Of a stretch of 64,000 nt of DNA, positions 17,665-26,830 are shown piece after piece. The DNA comes from JAJEAD01 sp965221555. GTDB taxonomy: Bacteria; Pseudomonadota; Gammaproteobacteria; HK1. The stretch covers positions 1,860,001 through 1,924,000 of the forward strand of contig OZ244895.1 of assembly GCA_965221555.1 (NCBI GenBank). The letters run 5' to 3'. Made by a program: the position numbers and the translations under genes. The notes below the pieces were generated by a model. That model did not search any database. It saw nothing but the letters and a program-made list of their open reading frames with translations, and was not told where the DNA came from. How positions within the stretch are numbered: position 1 is the stretch's first letter; every line of letters starts with the position of its first letter.

Positions 17665-18830
17665 TGCGGATGAGACCCCAGGCCGAGATACGAGCCCTGC
17701 GGGAGGCGGGGGAGAGGGATGGCGGCGCGGCGTACATCGACTACCCGCTTCTCCTGACTTCCCTCGCGCTGCTCGGCCTGGGGATGGTGATGGTGGCATC
17801 GGCTTCGCTCGCGACCGCGGCGGGCGAGGAGGGGGCGCCCTTCCACTACTTCCTGCGTCACTGCGCGTACGCGGGAGCGGGCATCGTCGCCGCGCTCATT
17901 GTCGCCAGCCTGCCGCTCGCGGTGTGGGTCCGACTCGCGCCGTGGCTGCTGGTTGCGGGCACCGTTCTGCTCGCCGCGGTTCTGATTCCCGGAATCGGCC
18001 ACGAGGTCAACGGCAGTCGGCGATGGCTGCGTCTGGGCTCCCTCACCCTTCAGCCATCGGAACCGATGAAGCTCTGCGTCATCCTCTACCTCGCCGCATT
18101 CCTCGCGCGCCGGGGAAGCGAAGACGGCGAGTCGCCGGCGCGCTTCCTGAAGCCGATCGGAATCCTGCTCGTCGTCTCGGCGCTCATAGTGCTCGAATCC
18201 GACTACGGCACCACCGCGGTGCTTCTCGCCACCGCGTTCGGGATGCTCTTCCTCGGGAGGATCCCGCTGATCGTCTGTTTCGGCCCGGCGCTGGTGGCCG
18301 CCGCCGGACTGGCCGCGCTCGCCCTGAACGAGTCCTATGTTATGGAGCGCCTGCTCTCGTTCACCGATCCGTGGGCCGATCCTTTCGGAAGCGGTTTCCA
18401 GCTCACCCAGGCCCAGATCGCGATCGGCCGCGGCGGCTGGTTCGGGGTGGGTCTGGGGGAAGGGGTGCAGAAGCTCTTCTATCTCCCGGAGGCCCACAAC
18501 GATTTTCTGTTCGCGGTGATCGCCGAGGAGCTGGGCTTCGGTGGAGTGGTCGCCGTCATCGCGCTCTTCCTCTGCGTGTGCCTGCGCGCTATCGACATTG
18601 CAGCCAGGGCCGAGGCGGCGGGACGACTCTGCGGTGCTCACATCGCCTATGGCATCGGCTTGCTCGTGGCGATTCAGGCCTTCTTCAATATCGGTGTGAA
18701 CCTCGGCGTTCTGCCCACCAAGGGCCTGCCTCTGCCCCTGGTGAGCTACGGGGGCTCCAGCATGGTCGTGACCTGCGCCGGCATCGGCATGCTGCTTCGG
18801 GTGGCGCTCGAAACGAGACGCGGGCGATGA
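17664..18830 (+). CDS. ftsW: Septal peptidoglycan polymerase FtsW
   Basis: FtsW is a SEDS-family glycosyltransferase that polymerises septal glycan from lipid II together with FtsI. The 388-residue protein has about ten membrane helices and the SEDS signatures NGSRRWLRLGSLTLQPSEPMKL, ESDYGTTAVL (with the catalytic Asp), GSGFQLTQAQIAIGRGGWFG, LPEAHNDFLFAVIAEELGF, and the last motif LPLVSYGGSSM. The start ATG overlaps the murD stop, and its end overlaps the murG ATG. Confidence 0.95.
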   Translation: MRMRPQAEIRALREAGERDGGAAYIDYPLLLTSLALLGLGMVMVASASLATAAGEEGAPFHYFLRHCAYAGAGIVAALIVASLPLAVWVRLAPWLLVAGTVLLAAVLIPGIGHEVNGSRRWLRLGSLTLQPSEPMKLCVILYLAAFLARRGSEDGESPARFLKPIGILLVVSALIVLESDYGTTAVLLATAFGMLFLGRIPLIVCFGPALVAAAGLAALALNESYVMERLLSFTDPWADPFGSGFQLTQAQIAIGRGGWFGVGLGEGVQKLFYLPEAHNDFLFAVIAEELGFGGVVAVIALFLCVCLRAIDIAARAEAAGRLCGAHIAYGIGLLVAIQAFFNIGVNLGVLPTKGLPLPLVSYGGSSMVVTCAGIGMLLRVALETRRGR

Positions 18831-19936
18831 CCCGCACACGCAGGGAGGATCATCCGGCCCCCCTGACCGTGGTCATCGCGGCGGGGGGAACGGGGGGGCA
18901 CGTCTATCCCGCCCTGGCGGTCGCCGAGTGTCTGCGCCGGCAGGAGGTGCGCGTGGTGTGGCTCGGCACCTCGGCCGGACTGGAGGCGCGCATCGCCCCG
19001 CGACACGGCTTCGATTTGAACACGTTGCGGGTGAGCGGCCTGCGTCGCGTTTCCTGGCGCCGGCGTTCGAGCGCGGTGCTGCGATTCGTTCTCGCCCTGG
19101 GCGCCGCCCGGCGTTGCCTGCGCCGCAACCGTGCCGCGTTGGTGCTCGGCATGGGGGGATATGCGAGCGCTCCCGGGGCGCTTGCCGCGTGTCTGCTCCG
19201 ACTGCCTCTGGTTCTGCACGAGCAGAACGCGGTGCCCGGACTGGTCAATCGCTGGCTGGGGCCCTGGGCCAACCGGGTGCTGGAAGCCTTCCCGGGCGCC
19301 TTTCCCACGGGTCGCCGGGCGATCCATGTCGGCAACCCGGTGCGCGAGGAGATCCTGGACGTCGCGGACCCGCGAGACCGCCTCGGCTCTCGTGAGGGGC
19401 CGCTCCGGGTACTGGTTCTCGGAGGCAGTCAGGGAGCCCGCATCCTCAATCAGGTCGTGCCCCAGGCGGTGGCGAAGCTCAGGCGGCGGGCGAGGGTCGC
19501 CATCTTGCACCAGACGGGCCGAGGCAACACCGAGCGCACCCGCGAGCTCTACTCGGGAACCGGCTTCGATGCGAAGGTGGAGGAGTTCATCGAGAACATG
19601 GCCGGCGCCTACGCGTGGGCGGATGTCGTGGTGTGCCGGGCCGGAGCCCTTACCGTGGCCGAGCTCGCTGCGGCCGGCGCCGCTTCGGTTCTCATCCCCT
19701 TGCCCTTCGCGGCCGACGACCACCAGGCTCGAAACGCGTGCTGCCTGGTGGATGCGGGGGCGGCACTGATGTTGCCGCAGGAGGATCTGGATGCGTTCGC
19801 GCTCTCGAAGCTTCTCCTCGACTTCGAGAAGGGTCGGGCCCGAGTGCTGGAGATGGCCAGCGCCGCGAGACGGCTCGCGGTCAAGGATGCGGCGTCCAGC
19901 GTGGCCCGGCATTGCCTGGAGGTCGCGCGTGCCTGA
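18827..19936 (+). CDS. murG: Lipid II synthase MurG (UDP-GlcNAc transferase)
   Basis: MurG transfers GlcNAc to lipid I to give lipid II on the cytoplasmic face of the membrane. The 369-residue GT-B enzyme has the two glycine-rich loops, VIAAGGTGGHVYPALAVA near the start and LVLGGSQGARILN mid-protein, plus LGMGGYASAPGALAA, LHEQNAVPGLVNR, and the UDP-binding CRAGALTVAELAAAGAASVL with PFAADDHQARNA. Start ATG 18827 overlaps the ftsW stop. The C-terminal coding segment carries the GGAGG ribosome-binding site for murC. Confidence 0.96.
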   Translation: MTRTRREDHPAPLTVVIAAGGTGGHVYPALAVAECLRRQEVRVVWLGTSAGLEARIAPRHGFDLNTLRVSGLRRVSWRRRSSAVLRFVLALGAARRCLRRNRAALVLGMGGYASAPGALAACLLRLPLVLHEQNAVPGLVNRWLGPWANRVLEAFPGAFPTGRRAIHVGNPVREEILDVADPRDRLGSREGPLRVLVLGGSQGARILNQVVPQAVAKLRRRARVAILHQTGRGNTERTRELYSGTGFDAKVEEFIENMAGAYAWADVVVCRAGALTVAELAAAGAASVLIPLPFAADDHQARNACCLVDAGAALMLPQEDLDAFALSKLLLDFEKGRARVLEMASAARRLAVKDAASSVARHCLEVARA

Positions 19937-21425
19937 GGCGGGTACGACGCGAGCGCGGATCGCGGCTGCGGACGCGAGGCCCGTGGGCGTCGGCGCGATG
20001 GCGGATCTGCATCCCTGGATGCGCCGGGTGCGCCGCGTGCACTTCGTCGGCGTCGGCGGCGCCGGCATGGGCGCTATCGCGGAAGTGCTCTTCACCCTCG
20101 GTTTCGAGGTGACGGGATCCGATCTCGCGGAGAACATCATGACCCGTCATCTGCGCGAAGTCGGGGTCCGGGTGCACTCGGGGCACCGGGCCGGCCATGT
20201 GAAGGGCTGTGATGTCGTGGTGCGTTCCGCCGCTGTGCCCGACGAGAACGTGGAGCTCGAAGCGGCGCGCGCGGGAGGCATGCCCGTTCTGCCTCGGGCC
20301 CAGATGCTGGCGGAATTGATGCGCTTTCGGCACGGCATCGCGGTGGCGGGTACGCATGGCAAGACCACCACCACCAGCCTCATCACGAGTCTGCTCGCCG
20401 AGGGAGGGCTGGACCCGACCTGCGTCATCGGGGGCCGGTTGAACAGCATCGCTTCGAACGCCCGCATGGGCGCCGGGCCCTATCTGGTCGCGGAGGCCGA
20501 CGAGAGCGATCGCTCCTTCCTTCGCCTTGCGCCGATGGTCGCGGTCGTTACCAACATCGACGCCGATCACATGGAAGCCTACGGGAACGACTTCAAACAG
20601 CTCGAGGAAGGATTCGAAGAATTCCTGCGGCGCCTTCCCTTCTACGGGCTCGCGGTGGTCTGTGGCGACGATCCTGCGGTCGCCTCGCTCGTGTCCCGCA
20701 TCCCGAGCCCGGTGCTCACCTACGGATTCGCGCCCGGTCTGAACGTACGTGGAACGCGTCTGCGCCAGGAGGGCATGAGCATGAAGTTCCGCGTTCTGCG
20801 CCCGGAGCGCCCGGGGCTGGACGTAAGCCTCAGCATTCCGGGACGTCACAACGTCCAGAATGCGCTCGCGGCGGTGGCGGTCGCGAGCGAACTCGAGATC
20901 GGTGACGACGCGATCCGTCGCGCACTCGGAGATTTCCAGGGTATCGCCCGCCGCCTCCAGATGCATGGCGACCTCGAGGTTCCGCACGGACGGGTGACCC
21001 TCGTGGACGACTACGCGCACCACCCGCGCGAGCTCCGCGCGACGCTCGATGCGGTGCGCGCGGGTTTCCCCGGAAGGCGCCTTCTCGGGATCTTTCAGCC
21101 TCATCGCTACTCGCGCACCCGAGCGCTCTTCGAGGACTTCGTCGAGGTCCTCGCGACGCTGGATGCGCTCGTTCTGCTCCAGGTGTATCGGGCGGGGGAG
21201 GCGGAGCTGCCCGGCGCCGACGGCCAGGCGCTCTGCCGGGCGGTGCGCGCCCGGGCTCGGGCGAACCCGGTCTTCGCGCAGAGCCCGCGGGAGGTGCCCG
21301 CGTTGCTCGACGACGTCGCCAGGGACGGCGACGTGGTGTTGACCCTCGGTGCGGGCGACGTGGGAAGCCTTCCCGGCATGTTGCGCGCCCGCTTCGCGAC
21401 GCCGGGCGAGGGCGGTGCATCGTGA
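19929..21425 (+). CDS. murC: UDP-MurNAc-L-alanine ligase MurC
   Basis: MurC attaches L-alanine to UDP-MurNAc, the first peptide-forming step. The product shows VHFVGVGGAGMGAIAEVL, the ATP loop VAGTHGKTTTTSL (GTHGKT about 141-146), AEADESDRSFL, NIDADHMEAYGNDF, DDYAHHPRELRATL and FQPHRYSRT. I chose GTG 19929 because GGAGG lies 6 bp upstream (19918-19922), giving an 8-bp overlap with murG and a 498-residue protein. ATG 19998 would give 475 residues and matches where homology begins, so the first 23 residues are unsure. Confidence 0.95.
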   Translation: MPEAGTTRARIAAADARPVGVGAMADLHPWMRRVRRVHFVGVGGAGMGAIAEVLFTLGFEVTGSDLAENIMTRHLREVGVRVHSGHRAGHVKGCDVVVRSAAVPDENVELEAARAGGMPVLPRAQMLAELMRFRHGIAVAGTHGKTTTTSLITSLLAEGGLDPTCVIGGRLNSIASNARMGAGPYLVAEADESDRSFLRLAPMVAVVTNIDADHMEAYGNDFKQLEEGFEEFLRRLPFYGLAVVCGDDPAVASLVSRIPSPVLTYGFAPGLNVRGTRLRQEGMSMKFRVLRPERPGLDVSLSIPGRHNVQNALAAVAVASELEIGDDAIRRALGDFQGIARRLQMHGDLEVPHGRVTLVDDYAHHPRELRATLDAVRAGFPGRRLLGIFQPHRYSRTRALFEDFVEVLATLDALVLLQVYRAGEAELPGADGQALCRAVRARARANPVFAQSPREVPALLDDVARDGDVVLTLGAGDVGSLPGMLRARFATPGEGGAS

Positions 21426-22336
21426 ACGTGACGGCGGAACGCTCTTCGCCGCCGCTTCGCGGCGCGCTGCGCTTCGCCGAGCCGATGTCGCGGCATACGG
21501 TGTGGGGTATCGGAGGGCCCGCGGACCGCTTCTTCGAGCCGGCCGACGCCGGTGATCTCGCCACCTTCATCGCCTCGCTGCCGGATGGAGAGGCGGTGCT
21601 CGTCGTCGGACTGGGAAGCAATCTGCTCGTGCGCGACGGCGGCATCCGCGGCACGGTCATCGCGACCGGCGCCGGGCTCTCGCGCCTGCACCTGTCACGG
21701 GCCCGCACGCTGCGGGCCGAGGCGGGGGTGCCCTGCCCCAAGGTGGCGCGCTTCGCGGTGCGCAGACGCCTGGCCGACTGCCACTTCATGGCGGGCATCC
21801 CCGGTACGGTGGGCGGGGCGCTCGCGATGAACGCGGGAGCCTTCGGTGGCGAGACCTGGGATGTCGTCGAGAGCGTGGAGACCATCGACCGCCGCGGCCG
21901 CCGCCGCCGCAGGGGGCGTTCGGACTTTGCCGTCGCCTATCGGCAGGTGGGCGGAGCGCACGGCGAATGGTTCCTCTCCGCCGACCTCAAGCTGTCGCAC
22001 GATGCCGACGGCGACGGCGCCGAAGTGGTGAGGTCGCTGCTGCGCCTGCGTGCCCAGACGCAGCCCACGGGCACCCGAAACTGCGGTTCGGTGTTCCGAA
22101 ACCCACCGGGAGACTTCGCCGCGCGCCTCATCGACGCCTGCGGCCTCAAGGGGACATCGGTGGGCGGCGCATTCGTCTCGCCCAAGCATGCCAACTTCAT
22201 CGTCAACGCGGGCAGTGCCCGTGCGGGCGATGTGGAGACGCTCATGAAAGTGATCGTCGAGCGTGTGGCGAGCGAGAGCGGGGTGGTGCTCGAGCCGGAA
22301 GTGCGGATCGTCGGTGAGGCGGCCGAGGGAGCGTGA
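21422..22336 (+). CDS. murB: UDP-N-acetylenolpyruvoylglucosamine reductase MurB
   Basis: MurB reduces the enolpyruvyl group with NADPH and FAD to make UDP-MurNAc. The 304-residue protein has the FAD-binding segments NTLGI-like HTVWGIGGPADRF, GLGSNLLVRDGGIRGTVI, and GIPGTVGGALAMNAGAFGGE. It also has the catalytic serine in NCGSVFRNPPGDFAARLID, then GLKGTSVGGAFVSPKHANFIVN. The compact C-terminal region without a tyrosine-loop insert suggests a type II MurB, unlike E. coli. GTG 21422 overlaps the murC stop (GTGA). The end overlaps ddlB. Confidence 0.94.
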   Translation: MNVTAERSSPPLRGALRFAEPMSRHTVWGIGGPADRFFEPADAGDLATFIASLPDGEAVLVVGLGSNLLVRDGGIRGTVIATGAGLSRLHLSRARTLRAEAGVPCPKVARFAVRRRLADCHFMAGIPGTVGGALAMNAGAFGGETWDVVESVETIDRRGRRRRRGRSDFAVAYRQVGGAHGEWFLSADLKLSHDADGDGAEVVRSLLRLRAQTQPTGTRNCGSVFRNPPGDFAARLIDACGLKGTSVGGAFVSPKHANFIVNAGSARAGDVETLMKVIVERVASESGVVLEPEVRIVGEAAEGA

Positions 22337-23292
22337 ACGCGGTGAACGGGCAGACGGCCGGCACATCTCGCAGGGCGCGCGATCCGAAGGACTTCGGACG
22401 GGTTGCGGCGCTCTACGGAGGCGCCTCCGCCGAGCGCGAAGTGTCCCTGAAGAGCGGAAGCGCGGTGATCGCCGCGTTGCGTCGCCAGGGAATCGAAGTC
22501 GTCGCGATCGACACCGGCAAAGACCCGCTCGGGCAGCTGATGAACAGCGGGGCGCAGCGGGTGTTCAACATCCTGCACGGTCGTGGCGGCGAGGACGGCG
22601 TTATCCAGGGCACGCTCGAGTCCCTGGGCCTTGCCTACACCGGCAGCGGAGTCCTTGGCTCGGCCCTCACGATGGACAAGCACCGCACGAAGCGGGTCTG
22701 GCAGGCCTGCGGCATCCCCACCCCCGACTTCCGGATCGTGCGCAGCGAGGCGGAACTCTTCTCGGCGGGGCGGGAGCTGGGCTTCCCGGTCGCGGTCAAG
22801 CCGGTGCACGAGGGGTCGAGTATCGGAGTGTGCCGGGCGCATGACGAGGAGGGGCTGCACGCCGGCTGGTACGAGGCTCTGCGCCACGACGACGAGCTGA
22901 TCGTCGAGCCATGGATGCCCGGCGAGGAGTACACCGCCGCGGTTCTGGATGGGGAAGCGCTGCCTTTGATCCGCCTGGAGCCGGCACGCGAGTTCTATGA
23001 CTACGCCGCCAAGTACGACCACGACGCGGGTACCCGCTATCACTGTCCGAGCGGACTCGCGCCGGAGCGCGAAGGGGCCTTCAAGGCGCTCGCGCTGCGG
23101 GCCTTCGAGAGCGTCGGCGCCAGCGGCTGGGGGAGAGTGGACCTGATGTGCGACGCCGGCGGCGAGCCCTTCTTTCTGGAGGTCAATACCGCTCCGGGCA
23201 TGACCGATCACAGTCTGGTGCCCATTGCGGCCCGGGCGCGTGGGATCGGCTTCGACGAACTGGTGTGGCGCATTCTGGAGACCACTCTGTGA
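22333..23292 (+). CDS. ddlB: D-alanine-D-alanine ligase (DdlB type)
   Basis: Ddl makes the D-Ala-D-Ala dipeptide used by MurF. The 319-residue ATP-grasp enzyme shows VAALYGGASAEREVSLKSG, FNILHGRGGEDGVIQGTLE, YTGSGVLGSALTMDKHRTK, VKPVHEGSSIGV, YDYAAKYDHDAGTRYHCPS, and EVNTAPGMTDHSLVPIAA with its metal ligands. GTG 22333 overlaps the murB stop (GTGA). Unlike other junctions in the operon it is followed by a 164-bp gap before ftsQ. Confidence 0.95.
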   Translation: MNAVNGQTAGTSRRARDPKDFGRVAALYGGASAEREVSLKSGSAVIAALRRQGIEVVAIDTGKDPLGQLMNSGAQRVFNILHGRGGEDGVIQGTLESLGLAYTGSGVLGSALTMDKHRTKRVWQACGIPTPDFRIVRSEAELFSAGRELGFPVAVKPVHEGSSIGVCRAHDEEGLHAGWYEALRHDDELIVEPWMPGEEYTAAVLDGEALPLIRLEPAREFYDYAAKYDHDAGTRYHCPSGLAPEREGAFKALALRAFESVGASGWGRVDLMCDAGGEPFFLEVNTAPGMTDHSLVPIAARARGIGFDELVWRILETTL

Positions 23293-23350
23293 CCCGCGGG
23301 GGTCGCTTGCCGACTCGAAGTGAAGGCGATGAGGAACGAGAAACCAGTCC

Positions 23351-23455
23351 ATGAACGCTTTGTTCATCGAGGATGGCGCCGGGGGGCGAGTCCACGTCGT
23401 CGCGCAAAGCGGGCGCGGGGCGCGCACGGTCGCCACCGGGAAGGAGGCGGGCTGA
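23351..23455 (+). CDS. Possible 34-residue small ORF between ddlB and ftsQ
   Basis: An ATG at 23351 opens a frame of 34 codons ending TGA at 23453-23455, one base before the ftsQ ATG. The peptide begins MNALFIEDGAGG and ends VATGKEAG. It resembles nothing I recognise, and its upstream ribosome-binding site is weak. It might couple ftsQ translation to upstream ribosomes, or be chance in a GC-rich gap. Given only as a possibility. Confidence 0.2.
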   Translation: MNALFIEDGAGGRVHVVAQSGRGARTVATGKEAG

Positions 23456-23456
23456 G

Positions 23457-24167
23457 ATGAAACGCCGTCTCACCGCAATTCTCGGCCTTGGCTTGGTGTG
23501 CGCGCTTGCGGGGCCGGTGGCGCTCGAAGTGTGGCGCCAGCCGCTTCAGTCGGTAAGCGTGACCGGTCCCTTCGTCAACGTGTCGCGACAGGAGCTCGAA
23601 GATGCGATTGCGCCTCACCTGCCCCGTGCCTTCCTGTCGGTGGACGTGTCCGCGGTACGCGAGGCGGCCCGCTCGATCCCGTGGGTCGACGATGTCTCGG
23701 TGCGTCGGGTCTGGCCGAACCGGCTCGATCTCGAAGTGCGCGAACGCGAAGCGGTGGCAAGGTGGCGGGATCGGCAGCTGATCGAGCCGGACGCCGACCT
23801 CTTCGAGCCCTCCCGCCTCGATGACTCCGCGATGCTGCCTTCGCTCCTGGGGCCGGAGGGACATCACCGGCAGGTGCTGGAGCGCTATCGGTTGCTCGAT
23901 CGCGTGGTGCGGGAGTCTCTCGGCTCCCGGGTGGTGCGTCTTGCGGCGTACGCCCGCGGGGCCTTCGTGGCGGAGCTCGACAACGGCATTGTCTTGCAGC
24001 TCGCCACCGACACCTTCGAGGACGATCTGTCGCGTTACGCGCGGGCATTCGGGAGGGCTCTGGGGCCTCGACTGCACGACGTGAAGGCGATCGATCTCCG
24101 CTACGGCAACGGTTTTGCGGTGCGCTGGCGTGAAGAAGAGGGCGCCGGCGAGGGGGTGGACACGTGA
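23457..24167 (+). CDS. ftsQ: Cell division protein FtsQ
   Basis: FtsQ is a bitopic inner-membrane protein that recruits FtsL and FtsB to the septum. The 236-residue product has a short cytoplasmic start, one membrane helix (AILGLGLVCALAGPVAL), then a POTRA domain (LQSVSVTGPFVNVSRQELEDAI, IPWVDDVSVRRVWPNRLDLEVREREAVARW) and a beta domain (RLLDRVVRESLG, RLHDVKAIDLRYGNGFAVRW). The cytoplasmic tail is shorter than in E. coli. ATG 23457 has AAGGAGG at 23441-23447. The stop overlaps the ftsA GTG (GTGA). Confidence 0.93.
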   Translation: MKRRLTAILGLGLVCALAGPVALEVWRQPLQSVSVTGPFVNVSRQELEDAIAPHLPRAFLSVDVSAVREAARSIPWVDDVSVRRVWPNRLDLEVREREAVARWRDRQLIEPDADLFEPSRLDDSAMLPSLLGPEGHHRQVLERYRLLDRVVRESLGSRVVRLAAYARGAFVAELDNGIVLQLATDTFEDDLSRYARAFGRALGPRLHDVKAIDLRYGNGFAVRWREEEGAGEGVDT

Positions 24168-25396
24168 AGCGAAACGACACGGATCTCGTGGTGGGGCTGG
24201 ATATCGGCACCTCCAAGGTGTGCGCCATCGTCGGCGAACAGAAGCCGGAAGGCGGCATCGAGATCATCGGTATCGGGTTCCAGCCCTCCCGCGGTCTGAA
24301 GCGCGGCGTGGTCGTCGATATCGAGTCGACGGTGCAGTCGGTACGCCGCGCGGTGGAAGAGGCCGAGCTCATCGCGGGCTGCCGGATCAACGCGGTCAGC
24401 GCCGGCATCGCGGGCAGCCACATCCGCAGCCTCAATTCCCACGGCATCGTCGCGATCCGGGATCGGGAGGTGGCGGCCAGTGATGTGGAGCGGGTCCTCG
24501 ACGCCGCGCGCGCGGTAGCGATTCCAGCCGATCAGCGCATCCTGCACATCCTCCCCCAGGAGTACATCATCGACGACCAGGACGGCATCCGGGAGCCGGT
24601 GGGCATGTCCGGGGTGCGCCTGGAAGCGAAGGTCCACATGGTGACCGGCGCGGTCAGCTCGGCCCACAACGTCATCAAGTGCGTGCGCCGCTGCGGTCTC
24701 GAGGTCGATGACCTCGTGCTCGAGCAGCTGGCATCGAGCGACGCGATCCTCGCCGCGGACGAGAAGGACCTCGGAGTGTGTCTGGTGGATATCGGCGGCG
24801 GCACGACGGATATCGCGGTGTTCACGGAGGGGGCGATCCGGCACACCGCGGTGATCCCCATCGCCGGCGATCAGGTGACCAACGACATCGCGGTCGCGCT
24901 GCGCACGCCCACCGCCCGGGCGGAGGAAATCAAGATCAAGTACGCCTGCGCGCTCGCCCAGCTCGCGTCGATGGAGGAGACCATCGAAGTGCCGAGCGTG
25001 GGCGACCGGCCACCGCGTCGGCTCGCCCGGCAAACGCTGGCCGAAGTGGTGGAGCCACGCTACGAGGAGCTGCTGACCCTCGTTCAGGCCGAGCTGCGCA
25101 GAAGCGGGTTCGAGAACCTGGTGGCCGCGGGCATGGTGCTCACCGGCGGCAGCGCGAAGATGGAAGGGCTGGTGGAGCTCGCCGAGGAGATTCTGCACAT
25201 GCCCGTGCGCATCGGCCATCCACAGCAGGTGGAGGGGCTGGTGGACGTGGTGCGCAACCCGGTCTACGCCACGGGAGTCGGATTGCTGCACTTCGCCGGC
25301 CGGCACGCGGGCGCGCGAAACGCCGGCGCCCTCACCAACGGCGAGGCCCGAGGGCCCCTGCAGCGGATGAAGAGTTGGTTTCAGAACGGATTTTGA
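24164..25396 (+). CDS. ftsA: Cell division protein FtsA
   Basis: FtsA is the actin-like ATPase that tethers FtsZ filaments to the membrane. The 410-residue protein has phosphate-1 VVGLDIGTSKVCAIVGE, the 1C domain (RGVVVDIESTVQSVRRAVEEAE), phosphate-2 LVDIGGGTTDIAVF, adenosine motif GMVLTGGSAKMEGL and a C-terminal amphipathic membrane-targeting helix QRMKSWFQNGF. Start GTG 24164 overlaps the ftsQ stop. ftsZ begins 42 bp after the stop. Confidence 0.96.
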   Translation: MKRNDTDLVVGLDIGTSKVCAIVGEQKPEGGIEIIGIGFQPSRGLKRGVVVDIESTVQSVRRAVEEAELIAGCRINAVSAGIAGSHIRSLNSHGIVAIRDREVAASDVERVLDAARAVAIPADQRILHILPQEYIIDDQDGIREPVGMSGVRLEAKVHMVTGAVSSAHNVIKCVRRCGLEVDDLVLEQLASSDAILAADEKDLGVCLVDIGGGTTDIAVFTEGAIRHTAVIPIAGDQVTNDIAVALRTPTARAEEIKIKYACALAQLASMEETIEVPSVGDRPPRRLARQTLAEVVEPRYEELLTLVQAELRRSGFENLVAAGMVLTGGSAKMEGLVELAEEILHMPVRIGHPQQVEGLVDVVRNPVYATGVGLLHFAGRHAGARNAGALTNGEARGPLQRMKSWFQNGF

Positions 25397-25438
25397 AGGG
25401 TTTCGATACTGGCCTCGCGGCCGAATGGAGGTGTTCTC

Positions 25439-26605
25439 ATGTTTGAACTCATGGATTCCTGCAGCCAGAGTCCGGCGGTCATCCGAGTGATCGGAATCGG
25501 CGGCGGCGGAGGAAACGCGGTCGAGCACATGCTCGAGACATCCATCGACGGCGTCGAGTTCGTCGTCGCCAACACCGACGCGCAGGCGCTCGGCCACTCG
25601 GCCTCGCGCACTCTCCTGCAACTCGGCGCCGGAGTGACTCAGGGACTTGGCGCGGGAGCGGATCCCGCGGTGGGGCGTCAGGCGGCGCTGGAAGACCGCG
25701 ACCGGATCGTCGAAATGCTCAAGGGCGCCGACATGGTGTTCATCACCGCGGGCATGGGGGGAGGCACCGGCACCGGCGCGTCCCCGGTGGTCGCGCAGCT
25801 CGCGAGGGAAATGAACATCCTGACGGTCGCGGTGGTCACCAAGCCCTTTCCCTTCGAGCTCAAACGCCGGATGAAGGTCGCGGAGCAGGGTATCGCGGAG
25901 CTCTCCGAGCACGTGGATTCGTTGATCACCGTCCCCAACGAGAAGCTCCTCGAAGTTCTCGACCCGGGGATATCCCTGCGCGACACCTTCCGGGCCGCCA
26001 ACGAAGTGCTGCACGGTGCGGTGCGCGGCATTGCGGAGCTCATCACGCGCCCCGGAGTGATCAACGTGGACTTCGCCGACGTGCGTACCGTGATGTCGGA
26101 GAAGGGTCGGGCGATGATGGGTTCCGGACATGCCCGCGGGGAAAAGCGCGCCCAGGAGGCGGTGCAGTCCGCCATCAACTGCCCGCTTCTGGAGGACATC
26201 GACCTCAGCGGTGCGTGCGGGATCCTCGTGAACATCACCGCGGGCCCCGAGCTCGGCCGGGACGAGTTCGCGGAAGTGGGCGAGGCGATCGGTGGCCTGG
26301 CCACCGACGATGCCCTGATGGTGATCGGCACGGCGCTCGACGAGTCCCTGGAGGACGAAATGCGGGTCACCGTGGTCGCCACCGGACTCGGTGACAAGCG
26401 AGCCGCCAACGAGCCCGAAATGCGTCTGGTGAAGTCCACGGGGGAGGGCCGAAGCGCCGGCAAGCGCGATTACCGGGACTACGAGCAGCCCACGGTGTTC
26501 CGGGCCCAGAGCCGCGCCCGGTCCGGTGGCGTCGCGGAGGCTTCCCGGGACGACAACGAGGAGTTCCTGAACATACCGGCTTTCCTGCAGCGCCAGGCGG
26601 ACTGA
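25439..26605 (+). CDS. ftsZ: Cell division GTPase FtsZ
   Basis: FtsZ is the tubulin homologue that forms the division ring. The 388-residue protein has the GTP-binding segments IRVIGIGGGGGNAVEHM and GMGGGTGTG (105-113), FVVANTDAQAL, and the T7-loop region with NVDFADVRTVM. A short linker and the conserved C-terminal peptide NIPAFLQRQAD (binding FtsA/ZipA) follow. ATG 25439 is preceded by GGAGGTG with 6-7 bp spacing, a stronger site than those in the overlapping genes upstream, consistent with the higher FtsZ level needed. Confidence 0.97.
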   Translation: MFELMDSCSQSPAVIRVIGIGGGGGNAVEHMLETSIDGVEFVVANTDAQALGHSASRTLLQLGAGVTQGLGAGADPAVGRQAALEDRDRIVEMLKGADMVFITAGMGGGTGTGASPVVAQLAREMNILTVAVVTKPFPFELKRRMKVAEQGIAELSEHVDSLITVPNEKLLEVLDPGISLRDTFRAANEVLHGAVRGIAELITRPGVINVDFADVRTVMSEKGRAMMGSGHARGEKRAQEAVQSAINCPLLEDIDLSGACGILVNITAGPELGRDEFAEVGEAIGGLATDDALMVIGTALDESLEDEMRVTVVATGLGDKRAANEPEMRLVKSTGEGRSAGKRDYRDYEQPTVFRAQSRARSGGVAEASRDDNEEFLNIPAFLQRQAD

Positions 26606-26830
26606 TGCGGGCGCTGCGAAGGGTCGGGAACGCCTGTGGATCGTATTGCAGGGTCCAAATTCCCCACTGTCACGGCATCTTGGCGTCCGAAGCGCCCGTT
26701 AATCGGTGAAACTTGCGGGTTAGGGCATGTGGCATGAACTTGTGCTACGATTTTTCTTTGGACCGCGCTTCGGAGGGGAAGCTCGGGCAGGCCATGGTGG
26801 GCTGCCGGGTCCTCGGAGGGGAAAAAGAAC
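26606..26830 (+). promoter_or_regulatory. ftsZ-lpxC intergenic region with a probable lpxC promoter
   Basis: 225 bp separate ftsZ from lpxC. An extended -10 element, TGCTACGAT with hexamer 26746-26751, lies about 80 bp upstream of lpxC. A recognisable -35 is lacking at the usual distance, so the assignment is weak. A solo repeat end (26669-26721) sits just upstream. lpxC therefore probably has its own transcription as well as readthrough from ftsZ. Confidence 0.4.
26669..26721 (-). repeat. Interspersed repeat copy 2 (solo left end)
   Basis: In reverse complement this matches the left terminus of the repeat family: GTTTCACCGATT, a diverged middle, GCTTCGGACGCC, then AAGATGCCGTG. Nothing of the interior remains. 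It lies just upstream of the probable lpxC promoter. Confidence 0.75.
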
